This document shows, one piece after another, positions 22,536 to 34,699 of a stretch of DNA of 64,000 bases. A program made the position numbers and the translations under genes. The DNA comes from Sthenelais limicola (lineage: Eukaryota > Annelida > Polychaeta > Phyllodocida > Sigalionidae): NCBI GenBank assembly GCA_942159475.1, contig OW804102.1, positions 22,510,684-22,574,683 of the forward strand. The letters are read 5' to 3'. The notes below the pieces were generated by a model. It was given only the letters and a program-made list of their open reading frames with translations, had not been told where the DNA came from and did not search any database. Numbering within the stretch: the first letter of the stretch is position 1; each line of letters begins with the position of its first letter.

Positions 22536-25082
22536 CTGGAGCTAAGATATCATTAACACATGATCTTTTCGAATATAGTGCAATGGACCCAAAGCCAATT
22601 CCCGATCTCCCAAACTTTGGAAGTTTCCATGCAGCAGTTTTTTCTCTGCTAGTGCTGTGGGCATAACAGACTCCTAGCATCCTATTGCTGCGCATACCCC
22701 ATTTATGTATTACAATATAAATTGTGAATTTGTATCAATATCACTGAATAAGAACATCTAAAGAAACTATCTAAGACCCCGCACACCCACGCTTAAGAAG
22801 CTACTTCACCCACAGAAGGGATTTATTTGCACTGAGACGGACAAGCAAATTAAATGTCCGGCCATGCCAATTGCTCTTTCACAGCGACAAGACCAGGGTC
22901 AGTCCCCTGTGAATGGGAATCAGGGGAAGGCATATTAGTGCCCTTGTCTATCACATCCTCTGGCTCATTCAGAGGTTTCCTGCATCGCGGTAGCTTGGGA
23001 TAAGGAAGAGTGTGGGGGACATTGACACTACTGTATACCCAACTTCTTCTTTTTCGTCAATTTATTCTGAATACACTATGAATTGAAAAAGATGAGATGG
23101 GGGATGAAGATGAAATACAATGAAACGAAAAACGTTTAAAGGATTGTAATATAATTAAAATGTAGGCTAAATAACAATCAAATATTTAACAAAATCTCTA
23201 TGTCAATATATTTCCCTGATCACAAAGCATTTTTAAGGTGATTATTTATTAGAAGTGCATTTCACTTGAGAGGTGCGATGAAGGTGGAGCGATGAAAAAT
23301 TGTTCATGGCATGTGTAGGATAACAATTCGAATTGCTATTTATTTTAGCTTTTATATACTTTATAACAATTTAAAACCAACAACAACGTTTCATATTTCC
23401 AAATTATCCTATGCTAAGGACATATACATAATAAGTAGTGAATGCAACGAGGTGCTAGTAATTGACTATTTATTGGACTCGATTGCTGCACGATCTCATC
23501 TGATTTTGATCGACAATTATGAGCTAGGGATGCGGACTTAACCCCATTACATAGGGTCTAACTATTGCCGGCCCCTTTGGAGTACCTTCTGATTGTTCAT
23601 GTTGTACACACATGTCATCTTGCCATTGCTTACACATAAGTGATATGTTAATGATGTGATCTGGTTGTTATTATACGGCACGCTAGAGAAAACAACATGA
23701 AGTACAAAGATAAATGGTGTATATTTAACGAAGGTAAATATAGGTATGATTGTGTAGAGCCACGTACAGTACTGGGTCCGCGGTAATGCTGACGTCACTG
23801 GTTACCGGGGTGATTCCCGCGGTTGTTTGAGTTGAAGTATATCTGGCAGTTTGAATATAGGAGTCAGCCGGACAGGGCAGAGAAAGAATTTTTTTATTTT
23901 TTTTTTTACTTATTTTATTGTTTATTTGAGATGAATAAATAGGGGCAATTGAAACCCGATTATGTCCTTCAAAATACTAAATAATCACCAACTATTCTAT
24001 CTTCTACACGTATTAGCGTGTAATAATTACAAAACGGTCCAAATCCGTCCGTCACCTCTGGACCAACACCAACACTAACAAATATTGCTAGAAGCTTATA
24101 CCAATGGCAGTGAGTTGGGAACTATGAGAACTATGCTGATGTCATACATAGCAATGTCATGATAAATTATGATATGTTCTACAACAAATATGTGGCCGCT
24201 CATGTGGCAAAGATGAGCCCTAAATATGTTTCTTCTAATGAAACCAATACCATTTTACATGGAAAAGTACATGGAAAAATTAGTAGCTAGTGAGGAGTTT
24301 CGAAGAACCGTGCACTTAATGGTATAGGGTGGCGTCGGTTTCTGCTATCAGTCGCTATCGATTACAAAGCTATTAGCATGATGTCAAATTAACCTGTTGA
24401 ATGAGTGCAACATTGAGGTCAATACTGTCTTGAACATTCTACACATGTGTGACAACGGGGCTGGCGTCCCCTTGGTCCTTCCACTAGATCAGGCAGTGTC
24501 ACCTTACCAAGTACAATACACCTCGTCCAATTCAAATTCCTGATTAAACAAGGCTGTGTACCAGCAAACCCTAAAAGTGCCCACTTCATGGGAAAAGCAG
24601 GGTTAATCAAGCAAGACACGAGATTACATGTCACGAAATGTGGCACCTGATAAAGCTTATTGGGTAAGGAAGGGAGATGTGTTTGTTGGTACGCTGACCT
24701 TTGGGTACCGGTCCCAGGTTATCAGTCCAAGCTCAAACCCTCAGATCAGATAATAATGGTATATCAGTGATTGGACGTATACTTCGCTAACCGGTTTCCT
24801 TGCTTAGGACTAGGCGTTTTAATGGGATTATAATGACATTTTGCGGGCTTAATAGAATTATAATGGCACTTTGCGGTTTGAGTCTAGAGGCTTCCCCTCC
24901 GTTTGAAGGGATTCTCTCATGTTTGGTCCTAGGCTGTTTTGTAGACCTAGAAAAAGCTGACTATAATTAATGGTAAGCGCAAGGAAGGTGTTTTAAAGGC
25001 CATTGAAACCCTGCAGTGCCTCCCATTCATTAACATTATCTTGACTGTCTTAGGGTTTTATCTTTATAACCCTTTATTTATA
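22536..25082. other. No recognisable gene
   Basis: About 2.5 kb. A T-rich run lies at 23890-23920. No domain-like frame, tRNA or tandem repeat recognised. Confidence 0.35.
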
Positions 25083-25984
25083 AAAGTGGTGAATACACAG
25101 TCAAGAGTTGGGGGCCGATTTGGCATCCACGATCCATCGTACGATTTGGAATTGTCCCTTTGAGATAGTACATCAGATCGTGGGTCCCAAATCGTGCCAA
25201 ATGCCCTACACATGCACGATTCAGCGCCGATTTAGCGCCGATTCAGCGCCAATTTAGCGCCGATTCAGCGCCGATTTGGATGTACGATTCATCACAGGGG
25301 AAAAAAAGTGTCTTCTGCGATTTTAAATCAAATCGGCGCTGCTTCTAAGATTAATCGTCCCTGTGTAGACAGTGCTGCGATTTATTGTAAACCTGTATAA
25401 TAAGATCTACGATAAATTGTAGGTGCTTCTACGATTTTCGGATCTATTCGAAAATCGTGGGTCTATCTGCGATCTGGCAATATAAAAGAAATTATTTATA
25501 ATTTTATTTTGAAATGCTATAACTTCACTAATTTTTGGAGTATCAACACAATTCTTTCACTTTTATAATGTAGAATTTCCCTTCTACACATGTCAACATT
25601 GGGTCTCATTCTTCTCATATTTTATTTTATTTTATTCAACAATTAAAAAGAGAAAAAAATACACCAAAAATAGGTGATGTGTCACAGGAAAATGAGTAAC
25701 ATTATATTTTATTTTATTTTTACAGTTTTTTACTTTCTTGTTTGCTTCTAGGGTCGTTTTTTTTAACAATTTTCTCAACTCTATATTTTAGAATCTCAGA
25801 TCAAATCTTGACTGCCAACCCACCCACGATTTCACTTTTAACCCACAATTTCACTTTTTTCTCCATATCGTGCATGTGTAGGTCCAAAAATAGGCACGAT
25901 TTCAGGCAAATAAGCACCCACGATTAATCGTAGATCCTGAAATCGTGTCTGATTCCCAAATCGTGACTGTGTATTCACCGCTTT
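25083..25984. mobile_element. Non-autonomous Harbinger-like element, about 0.9 kb
   Basis: The ends are 30-bp inverted repeats with 3 mismatches: AAAGTGGTGAATACACAGTC at the left and, as reverse complement of the right end, AAAGCGGTGAATACACAGTC followed by ACGATTTGGG. The interior is dense in CACGAT/ATCGTG motifs plus a GATTCAGCGCC/GATTTAGCGCC array. The end ACACAGTCACGA resembles ACACAGCCACGA in the autonomous Harbinger element at 39331, and both have AAG at the tip next to TAA. There is no nuclease or MADF frame, so it would need proteins supplied in trans. Relationship to PIF/Harbinger is inferred. Confidence 0.7.
25213..25282 (+). repeat. Short tandem array of GATTYAGCGCC
   Basis: About six imperfect copies of an 11-12 bp unit alternating GATTCAGCGCC, GATTTAGCGCC and AATTTAGCGCC. 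It sits in the left subterminal region of the element at 25083-25984, where transposase-binding repeats would be expected. Confidence 0.8.
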
Positions 25985-26484
25985 AGTAACCACCGCTGGA
26001 TTTGTGATACAAGAGTCCCTCTCTTTCTGCAAGAAACACACGCTAATTTTCCTTATATTGCTTTTGTTGTGATGTTTTGCATGCTATTTCTCATCGGATA
26101 CAAAACTAATTATGATGATTATTACTTGGATCCCCTGATAAAAGTACCAGCTATATATATATAAGGATTAATTACCCGAAATGATTATACACCAACTATG
26201 CACCAGATTGTATACTCGTCATACCCCTGAAAAAGGTTGTGTAGGCTGAAACAGGTTTGGATTTTTACTCCCTCTATTTACTGTCTCTTCAATATAAATA
26301 AAGGGCGTATGTTGCACAAAACGTCGGAACCCCAATAAACAAAACCAACACATATATGCCCCACGTCCTGCCTTTTCCTTGTTTTGGATTGAATTCACTC
26401 CCTTCGAATGAATAAAGAAGACCTAATCGGGCTTTCTATTTCCTTCTACAGGTGAGATGGCAATTCTGAATATATAACACTCTA

Positions 26485-26605
26485 CTAATAATTATACATT
26501 CACACAATGTGTGTACGTATACATATCTACATATATACATGCATACATACTTAAATATATGTATACATACACATACACACAGAGAGAACATAGAGAGAGA
26601 GCTGG
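26485..26605 (+). repeat. ATAC/ATGT-rich simple repeat
   Basis: Degenerate TACATA/CATACA/ATATGT runs ending in CACACACAGAGAGA and GAGAGAGAG. Compound microsatellite. Confidence 0.6.
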
Positions 26606-26705
26606 TAAAAGCAACTAATTCCCCATACAACCATCTTTCTCTTCAAAATGTCATGTATGACATTTTCTAACCATGCTATGATTATAGTGTTCCTTCCACC
26701 TTCTA

Positions 26706-26899
26706 GAGCCCGTTGCATAACACATCCTTACTTAAACTATTCATTGCAAAGCTATTTGTCCTTGCTGAAGTAAGGAAGTCCTACTGTATGAATCCAAAAT
26801 AGCAGTGTTTGTACAGCAAATTTCCTCCCTAAAATGTCCTTACCAGAAATGGCTAAGAGAAGAGAATCTTAAGTGAGAATGTTTATGCAACGGGCCCTT
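26706..26899. mobile_element. Foldback MITE family D, about 194 bp
   Basis: Left end GAGCCCGTTGCATAACACAT then CCTTACTTAA. Right end TTAAGTGAGAATGTTTATGC then AACGGGCCC, nearly the reverse complement of the left. The interior is non-coding. A related end (TTAAGTAAGGATTCCTTATG then CAACAGACTCC) lies at about 62407-62438, and a weaker one at 12672. Confidence 0.75.
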
Positions 26900-27408
26900 G
26901 AGTCCATTAAGAAATGAATGTTCTCCGGTTTAAACTGTTTAACTTTATGTATACCAATCGCCCTTCTTTTCATTGTCGTAATTGGCGTTGAACACTTGGG
27001 TCTCATTTATGATACTCTAACTTCTTTTTTGCCTTCTTTATTTGGCTGAGGGACTAAGGGTTCTTTTAGGTAAAATGTATGCGTCTCTCTTTAGTAAAGT
27101 GTATAACAAAACTCGTGAGGTTTTAGCTATGGTTTCCTTTGGCTGATGAGTTTTGCCTATCTGCCATTATTATTAGTTTATTCAAATTAGCCTCAATAAT
27201 TATTTGCCGTTTATGTAAATTACATGTATTATTCATCTTAATCTATGTGGTATTGTACGCATCTTTCATTCTTATCTGTATAATTTATTTAAGTTATTAT
27301 TTACTCTTTATTTATCATTCGTTCCTTTGTATCAATATTTATTTCTTGAAAAAGTCCTCAACTAAGATGTGTTTTTCTATAGTGTCTATAACGACTTCAA
27401 ATGATTAA

Positions 27409-27987
27409 ATAGGGGATTTGTATGTCGCACTGAGAATGACTATTACATAGATAGAACCCAATGAGAATGTGGTACAAGGGACACAAGGGACAAGGGCACT
27501 GTCTGAGATGTTTGTTTTTCGTGGCCCACGAACCGATAGGCGAGTGGGTTACAAAAAAAAAACATCGAGGACAGTGTAATAGTGTCCCAAGTACCACATT
27601 CGAATTTAGGTTCTATATTTACTCCCATGTTGCTATGCCTACTTTAAATGGCTATGTTTACTGGGGACAGGAAGTCATACCACACGCGTGGAACTGGTGC
27701 AAATTACCACACTACTCCAGCCCATACAAATAGCATGTGGTACATACATCAAAGTGGAGTAAAGTGTATGATGGGTTGGATTCACTTCAAATCTTAAATA
27801 AAAATACTTGGCATTATTTTTATCCAAAAAGGCAAGCCTCTTTCACCAATATCACCAACTTGTGTCAACCATTGTCAAATGTTCCATGCTGGTCATAACA
27901 TGTTTTCTATAGCTTTTACACTGACATACAACTCCGACAATTCCATGCGAATCAAGATTCGAGATTGCGGAAATGCAAATCCCCTAT
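27409..27987. mobile_element. MITE family A copy 4 (full length, with internal foldback)
   Basis: Has both TIRs: ATAGGGGATTTGTATGTCGC and, at the right, GAAATGCAAATCCCCTAT. It shares TGATGGGTTGGATTCACTTC, CATGTTTTCTATAGCTTTTA and CACTGACATACAACTCC with the other family A copies. It is about 100 bp longer than copy 2 because of the foldback at 27451-27616. Confidence 0.8.
27451..27616. mobile_element. Foldback insertion inside MITE A4
   Basis: Left arm ATAGAACCCAATGAGAATGT then GGTACAAGGGACAC. Right arm GTGTCCCAAGTACCACATTC then GAATTTAGGTTCTAT. The arms are imperfect inverted repeats of over 30 bp and extend inwards through GACAGTG and CACTGTC. Other family A copies lack this block, so it is probably a secondary insertion. 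Confidence 0.7.
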
Positions 27988-29846
27988 TCACACACTAACT
28001 GAATACATTATTTCCACAGTGAAAGCCAGGGAAATGATTGTCAATAACATAATATTTGATGAGGATATAAATATAGCATATAATTCTGCTAAAATATGCC
28101 TTAATATCATCTGGCAACATTACTGCAGATAACAGGTCATCGGATCCATATATGCTTAATATAAGTTAATATGTAAATATAAGGGACAAATTGAATTGTG
28201 CTGGTTGATGACAACGTGACTAGAATTGAATTGAGAATGCTCATACATAGATCTTATGAAGCGAACATATTGCACAAGAATACAACAGCAACAATAGGAA
28301 TTGATCAGCGACTCCGAAGCTACCATGACGATTGGACACGTTGGATTTTCCTCAGAATATATGATCATTGGAGCACAATCAAGATAAGATTTTATCAGGG
28401 AAACGTCAAGAGAGATAAACAAGCAAACACAAGTCGATGGGAAAGGACTTCTAACGCAGTAGTAGTAGTATGGAGTTGGCTTATGTATTTTTGCACCAGC
28501 GCAAAAGATTCATTCCACTTTTCGGTTCTCACAACCATTATCAGGGAGAGCATCTCGTTCTTATTGGAGTGAAATAGGTTGTTAAAATGGGATGGCGAGA
28601 AGAATGAAGTATATTGGAGCTGTTCAGCTGTTTCCCGCGCTTTGAAAGTTTCCGGAGGGAAAATTGTCGTCTGCTAGACTGTTGTTGGTACACCTCTCCT
28701 AAGCTGTCATCTACACATACGCCTTATTCTATCCCATGATCCCCTTTGCTTCCAGTCCTTTTACATCCACTCCGAGTGGCAGGCAAAGTCTCGCAAAGTC
28801 TCAGACAATCTCGCTCTCAGGTCATTCACGTGAGGAAAATGTCGCCTCATCCGGGCCTTCAGCACCTCACTCTACCCACAATTCCCTCTTGATTGGGAAT
28901 AGGAGATGACATGGGGAGAAGAATCGAGCGCGGGTGGACTTGACGTAGGACGACTGCCTATGTCATTCACGTTGTTCTTAAGGAAGTCTTAATTTTGAGC
29001 TTGGTAGAGAGAGGGGCGATGCGCTGGTTGTAGTGGGCTGGACCTAGAAACACGTTCAAGGCATTTCACACTTTAGGCACACTTTAACCACAACGTGGGG
29101 CCTAGTGTGGAGTGTATGTTTAACGGGAATCTTCTTGGAAGGAGCTTGTCAATAGTGATTGATGAGTGGACTAAGTGCGTTTTACCTACATAACTATCTT
29201 ATATATGGTCACTCAGCAAAACACGTACATTCACATTTAATATAATTATATATTGAAGTTGTTGGTGTATGTCTCCATGATTGGACTGCCTGGTTATGAT
29301 GATATCTGGGAGGTGCTGGTTGGGGATAATAATATATATGCGATACGATGACAAAGGTGACAATGACACAAGTTTGGCCAGAACCAAGGGAAGCAAGGTT
29401 TTATTCAGCATCAGTACAATATCCAAGCAAAGAAAAAAATATTTGAAACACGATCGCACACTGCGTCGAAACGGCTGAGAGTGCCTCGTGGAACGCTATT
29501 GTTTATGATGAGAATGATGCGCATCATAATAGCTGAAAGGGCGATTCTCATTGGTCCACAAGAATGGGGTGGGGCGGGGGGCGTTGCCTTGGAACAGTGA
29601 CCGCCCACAGACACCAAATATGGGCATCGAGTAGTCAAATGGATTTATTTTTTAAGCTGGTGTTATTTAGTGCAATGCTGAACGTGTCCTGAAATGTCTT
29701 GGTCGACGGTAGACCTCCATTGGACTATCAATATAATATTCAATTTGAAGTTTTTAAAGATGATTTAGAACTGCTTTTTTCCATTTTTGCACAAGGACCA
29801 TGCAAAAGAATACACTCGATTACAATTTCAATCGGACCCCAAGGTC
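27988..29846. other. No recognisable gene
   Basis: A plus-strand open frame of 124 codons (28198-28572) and overlapping minus-strand frames resemble no known family. No repeats recognised. Confidence 0.35.
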
Positions 29847-29958
29847 AAGGCCTAGTACACTAAGCTGTTCCTCATACGATTATGCACCGCAGAGACTCCT
29901 TTTCCATTAATTTACGTAAAAATCGTATGAGAATCAGCTTAGTGGACTAGGGTCTTTA
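29847..29958 (+). mobile_element. MITE family C copy 3
   Basis: Left end AAGGCCTAGTACACTAAGCT then CCTCATACGATT. Right end AATCGTATGAGAATCAGCTT then AGTGGACTAGGGTCTTTA. This copy gives a good view of the family right end, CAGCTTAGTGGACTAGG, which was used to read the Harbinger insertion at 39331. Confidence 0.8.
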
Positions 29959-30724
29959 CCTGTATTCTCTTGCAATTTTCTTCCTCTTTGGGCAAAACTT
30001 CATGCAGTAAACCTGGCACTGTATTCAAAGGGACCTCTTTTCTGCTAAAGCTTTCATTTGTAGTCTGAATCACCCCTAATTATCAAACGATTAAAAAACA
30101 AGTTGGAACTCATATAAATGGCCCAACATGAATATTTATATTGCACCTATTTATTGCGTCTCTCACAGAACAGAAGCATATAATAAATACAATTCCATGA
30201 CAATGACTGCGTGCAAAGTTTGCATACACTATCCATCCCAATTTCCTACCTCATGTCTTTGATGCAGACTGTCTCATTCATCTCTGTTTGAAGTCTTCTT
30301 TTTCCCTATAACTCCCTTTTCCTCGCTTGTTGGCGAAGAAAATAGAAAGTTCTAGAAAGGGAAGAATCGGATCTGAGCCATTAGGACACTTCAGAGTATC
30401 ATATTGCCTTTACTCTAGAAGGATATGAAAGGGAAGGTGTTTTTCTCCTGATTGAAACAGGCGTAGAGGGACAGGCAGATAGACATGACATTGACCCTGG
30501 GTGTCACGTTGGGTTCAGTGCTATTGTTTTTGGTCATGACATGTGCCCTCCTTGGGCCTTCCTTGGGAATAGGCTGACTGAAGGCCCTGGAAAGTGAGAG
30601 ATAACTTCAGAGGCCGACAAACATGTATTCAGAAGGGGACTAGTGCAACAATATTACTATACAGTGTACTGCCTTCAATGCATTTATTAACGAAGTGAAT
30701 GCCTTTACGAGTCCGGTCATCGGA
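29959..30724. other. No recognisable feature
   Basis: No coding pattern or repeat recognised. Confidence 0.35.
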
Positions 30725-30785
30725 AGGTGTACAATCAACAGCTGAACATATTTGTATTGTATTCTACTAATCTTTTTTTTACAGT
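30725..30785 (+). mobile_element. MITE family B end fragment
   Basis: Has CGGAAGGTGTACAATCAACA then GCTGAACATATTTG. Resembles the TGTACAATCGGCAGCTCTAC start of family B; only about 60 bp remain. Confidence 0.5.
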
Positions 30786-30902
30786 TTTTACATTATATAT
30801 CTCTTGCTAATTATTAGTGGGAAAAGGGAGGTAGCCTTTGCTGTAGCAGATCTTCCGACTACTCCTTTACAGAGTCTACTCCTAAACTATTTATAACATA
30901 TG

Positions 30903-31093
30903 TGTCAGATTTTCAGAAAATGTACAATTCGCCGTCACCAATCTTCTCAAATAACCCACATTTCAGACAAAAATAAAGCTCAAAATACAGTTCAACCTAA
31001 CCAAACAGATTGCTAGAATCAATGCAATGCCGAATATACTCGAAAGTGTAGAGCTGCCAATTGTACATTTTCTGAAAATCTGACCCATATATA
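30903..31093 (-). mobile_element. MITE family B copy 8, compact
   Basis: Begins GTGTCAGATTTTCAGAAAAT then GTACAATTCGCC. Ends GAGCTGCCAATTGTACATTT then TCTGAAAATCTGACCC. The two ends are inverted repeats over about 30 bp. The flanks are ATAT-like on both sides. The central 40-50 bp seen in longer copies is missing. Confidence 0.85.
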
Positions 31094-32424
31094 ACACTAT
31101 TTTTAACACTATATCAAGTCTTACATCAAATTATGACAGAATAAACATACTTCTTTTCATTTCGTTCTTTCATTTTGTCGGCTATTCTATTTTGGTCCTG
31201 GAATTACATGTTCTTTGTTGATTGGTACTTTATTATTGAGTAAATTCTGAAAGATTAGACAATTTCGACATTAATGGATGATGGTAGTGAAGGTTACCAA
31301 CTAATGTTCATACATTTCCTAATAAAGGTGTGAGTAGTTATATTCTACCTAGCTAGGATTCTATTCATGCATGAAATTGATGCATAAATAGAAAAACAAT
31401 ATATTCAGTCGCGTAGAATATTTCACTCGTGCAATATTCACGCTCATTTAACCAACTAGTTAGTTAACCTGTAAACTGGTGACTAATGGTTGTTGCTATA
31501 ACCTTTAATTTAAAGGCTTTGGTAACGTTCAAGGTGTCAGCAAACTGCTTTATATATAATATATATACTTTAGCAGACCCTTTTCCAATACACCAATCTA
31601 TATCAGGGTGGTCTAGACTGGTCTGTATGTAGCGTCTCAATTGGATACCGCTTGGGTTGCCTGTAAAATATCATATACTACACCTCCAGCATAGGAAAGC
31701 GAATGATGTATGATAAAACTTGCCAATTGAAAGTTTGATCCAGTCACCTTAACGTCCCCAAGGTGGTGTGCATAGCGTGTAAGCTTCTAGTCCGGGCCTG
31801 ATTGCTAGCGCTAAATCAGCGGATCATGGCCGTATTAAACTGCATCTCAGTCCTCATTCCAGAGTAGTTAAATATTATTTATCATATCATATACGCATTG
31901 GGTATGACGGGGCCATGGCCAATATGGAATGCACGCAGTGTGAATTATAATCTTCATATGCACCGGGGTGTTACTTATCAGGTTTACGACCTGAATCCAA
32001 ATATAGACCTTTAAAATGTGATCTTTGGGTTATAAGGTACATGTGATGTTATAATAAACTTATATATGTCGATTGCAGTGGCCTCAGCTACTTCAACCGA
32101 CTCGTTAGTTAACCTGAATATCTCCATATATATTGGCATATATTATTATGGGTTGCAGTACGGACTTATGCATTCTATTATTATGTATATTCATAATGTA
32201 TATTATGTGTAACTTGTTCTAGGTTATTAAAAAGCTGTACATGCTTCCAAACTGTCTTTAAGTGAACACGTGTTTTGTAATCTGAAGGGCTCCTCGTTCC
32301 TCGTGAACTCAAGGAATAGTCAAAACTAAACTTTTAAGAGAAACAAAGGCGTTTTAGACATTAGTTTCTACGAAAATGCTATTATTTCAAAATAAACTTA
32401 AGTAAACGTTATAAATTCCTTCCT
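31094..32424. other. No recognisable gene
   Basis: AT-rich sequence without domain-like frames, TIR pairs or tandem arrays. Confidence 0.35.
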
Positions 32425-32545
32425 ACGTGCAATTCCCAGCTGGTAGGGATAACCTATACGCACTAAGCATTTTAGTTTCTACACACCGATGTAAGGGGAG
32501 AAGTGTTGGGATTCATCAGCACAATTTTCCATTCATTAGCTTCAA
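32425..32545 (+). repeat. Dispersed repeat family G, copy 1
   Basis: Has GTGCAATTCCCAGCTGGTAG, GGATAACCTATACGCACTAA and GCATTTTAGTTTCTACACAC, ending CAGCACAATTTTCC. It aligns in opposite orientation to 34505-34645. Non-coding. Confidence 0.65.
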
Positions 32546-32660
32546 CAACAGCTTCCAATGTCCTCATACGCTCCATCGAAGGAACCAATTCATTCCAACG
32601 AACATAATTCTCATCAAAGTAATACACCGAGGGAATCTTATACTTTTACTCAGCCACCTT

Positions 32661-32664
<4 letters not shown>

Positions 32665-32697
<33 letters not shown>
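32665..32697 (+). repeat. Poly(A) run of about 30 bases
   Basis: Homopolymer A immediately before GGGACATAAAATGGAC. It may be the tail of an old retrotransposed sequence, but nothing upstream is recognisable as its body. Confidence 0.8.
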
Positions 32698-32699
<2 letters not shown>

Positions 32700-32828
32700 A
32701 CATAAAATGGACAATTGGCCTTCTCAAACAACCCAAATTTAATTTAAAACAAAGATAAGAAAATACAGTTCAACATGATCAAACAGATTTGTTGTGTAAA
32801 TCAACGCAATTCCAAATTATACGGGTGC
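32697..32828 (-). mobile_element. MITE family B partial copy
   Basis: Has AAATGGACAATTGGCCTTCT, CAAACAACCCAAATTTAATT, ACAGTTCAACATGATCAAAC and AATCAACGCAATTCCAAATT. The block order is that of family B on minus, and the distal half is lost. Confidence 0.7.
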
Positions 32829-32865
32829 ATTGCACTATACACGATAAGATAGTGTCTTAAAGGCC

Positions 32866-33060
32866 TCGTCACACCATCATAAACACACGACTACAAAGGC
32901 TTTATGATACGAGGGTTGTTCATTTAAACTCTTATATTTGAGCGAGGTAAGAGGTCTGTCGGAGTTCTCTCACACTAGTCTAAGACAATAATCGTATAAA
33001 GTGCAATGCAAGGAAGGATAAAAAGGTGTTGCGAGGGCTCTAGGGTGGTTTACCACACAA
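32866..33060 (-). repeat. Dispersed repeat family H, copy 3
   Basis: Has TTAAAGGCCTCGTCACACCA, GATACGAGGGTTGTTCAT, CGAGGTAAGAGGTCTGTC and TTGCGAGGGCTCTAGGGTGG then TTTACCAC. Read in reverse complement it gives the AGAGGCCTTGTAAC, CAACCCTCGTATC phrases of copies 1 and 2. Confidence 0.5.
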
Positions 33061-33063
33061 CCG

Positions 33064-33255
33064 TATATGGGTCAGACTTTCTGAAAAAGGACAATTGGCA
33101 GATCAACATTTAGTAAATGCTGCTAAATTAGACTGACAAATCGTCTGTCTTGATATCTTGAACTGTATTTTGAACCTGATTTCTGTCTTAAATTGGTTAT
33201 TTGAGGGGAGTGGTGAAGGTGAATTGTACATTTTCTGACGATTTCACCCATATAG
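33064..33255 (+). mobile_element. MITE family B copy 9
   Basis: Begins ATGGGTCAGACTTTCTGAAA then AAGGACAATTGGCAG. Ends GGTGAATTGTACATTTTCTG then ACGATTTCACCCAT. The flanks read TAT on the left and ATA on the right. The interior matches copies 6 and 8. Confidence 0.85.
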
Positions 33256-34500
33256 TGCAATGCAACCTTAGACGGTTTCGAGGTGAAAAGCAAATCAATG
33301 TAGGCTAAAAAAGGTCATGCCTTTACCTAAAGAAATAAGGAAATACACAATTGTGCATTTCCACCCGACCTAACTATGGACATAATTGTATATCCACCCT
33401 CTTTCCCAACCAATTTGTGATCATTGATCATTGATGAGAGTGCAATATCCACCAAATAAACAGCCAACTTATATAGGCATACATCAGTGACGCTAGATGA
33501 TAACACAGAAAAACACCACCCGGGCACTAAGCTAAACAAGGTCCCCAGCCGGTGAATCTATTTCATAGTCTGGGTAGACTGCTAAGTGGGCTCCCCGAGT
33601 GCTAAGTGAGCTTAGTCCACTCTTTTAGGCAAGCCTACACATTTGGTAGGAAATGGGATGCATTTGATAAAGCAGTTTGGAACTATGCTCTTCTATATTA
33701 CTATAGATGGTTAACTGGGAAATTGGGGAGCAACTAAGTAAACATAGTAAATCATCTGCCAACTACTAAGAGATTAGGGGAGGTAATTACAGGTGAAATG
33801 GAATTAATATGACCGATGGTTTCCTTGCTTAGGGTAGCATTTGGTGCTGATGCTTGTCTACTAAACCGATTCCCATGTTATACCCTGACTACACAATTCA
33901 AAAAGTGGTGCGAATCTGGCACTTGTGATCGTTTGCAGCTGAGATCGTAGCAATCCTGTGCGATTCAGTGGTGAAGTCATACGATCTCAGAAAAAAAGTA
34001 TCCACGATCTCTGGAATTGCAGGGGATGTACGATTTGGATCACATCAAATTACAAAAAAAATGGAGGGAGGAAAGACCAAAAATATCTTGGTATGGTGTA
34101 TTTGCGACGATTGGGGAAAAACGGTAGAAAACATTAATGCATGATCACAAGATTTGAACATATTTGAGACAATAATTATATCCAGGCATGTCTTTATGAA
34201 AACATCATTTTGTTTGATTCATCAATAATTAGTGCAGATACACTTGTTCAAACATACCTGCTGTCACCTGCGCATTTCGGATTCGCATGACCTCTTCCAA
34301 TTAGTCTTGGACAGTAACAAAAGTTGGCGAACTATCGTGTCTGGCCCTACACATACACAAAATGTTGCAAGAGTATGTGCGATTCCAGTTGAAATCACAC
34401 AAACTTGGATTTCTTTCACCTGTGATCTGTCACAAGATGAACAGCTATCCCTACACATCTGCGATTTAATAAAAACAAAATCTTCATGTTCTTAGGATCC
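33256..34500. other. No gene; cytosine/GATC-rich patchwork
   Basis: 33893-34480 has repeated GATCG/CGATC-like words (TGTGATCGTTTGC, GAGATCGTAGC, CACGATCTCTGG, TGCGATTTAAT), recalling the CACGAT-rich element at 25083. No matching TIR pair could be found, so it is not called as one. Confidence 0.35.
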
Positions 34501-34504
34501 GAAG

Positions 34505-34645
34505 CCCTGTTGTATGAGGTAAGGTAAGGAGAATTGTGTGTGGGAATTCCTGCATTTTTCCCGTTTACTTCTGTGGGTAGGAACAGAAATGCATTGTGTG
34601 TATAGGATATTCCTACCAGCTGGGAGCGGCACATAGGAACGATTT
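34505..34645 (-). repeat. Dispersed repeat family G, copy 2
   Basis: Reverse complement reads CCCAGCTGGTAGGAATATCC, TATACACACAATGCATTTCT, GTTCCTACCCACAGAAGTAA, matching copy 1 at 32425. It lies directly before the SINE-like segment. Confidence 0.65.
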
Positions 34646-34699
34646 GTTCCCCTCCTACAGGTGAAGGAATTCCAACAGAACAGCCTCCCTTCCTCAGCA

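Noticed and set aside
28198..28572. 124-codon plus-strand frame as a host gene
   Set aside because: No known motif, no supporting splice context, and an overlapping antisense frame of similar length.
33893..34480. Second CACGAT-rich element like the one at 25083
   Set aside because: Similar GATCG/CGATC words occur, but no matching terminal inverted repeats or target duplication could be found.
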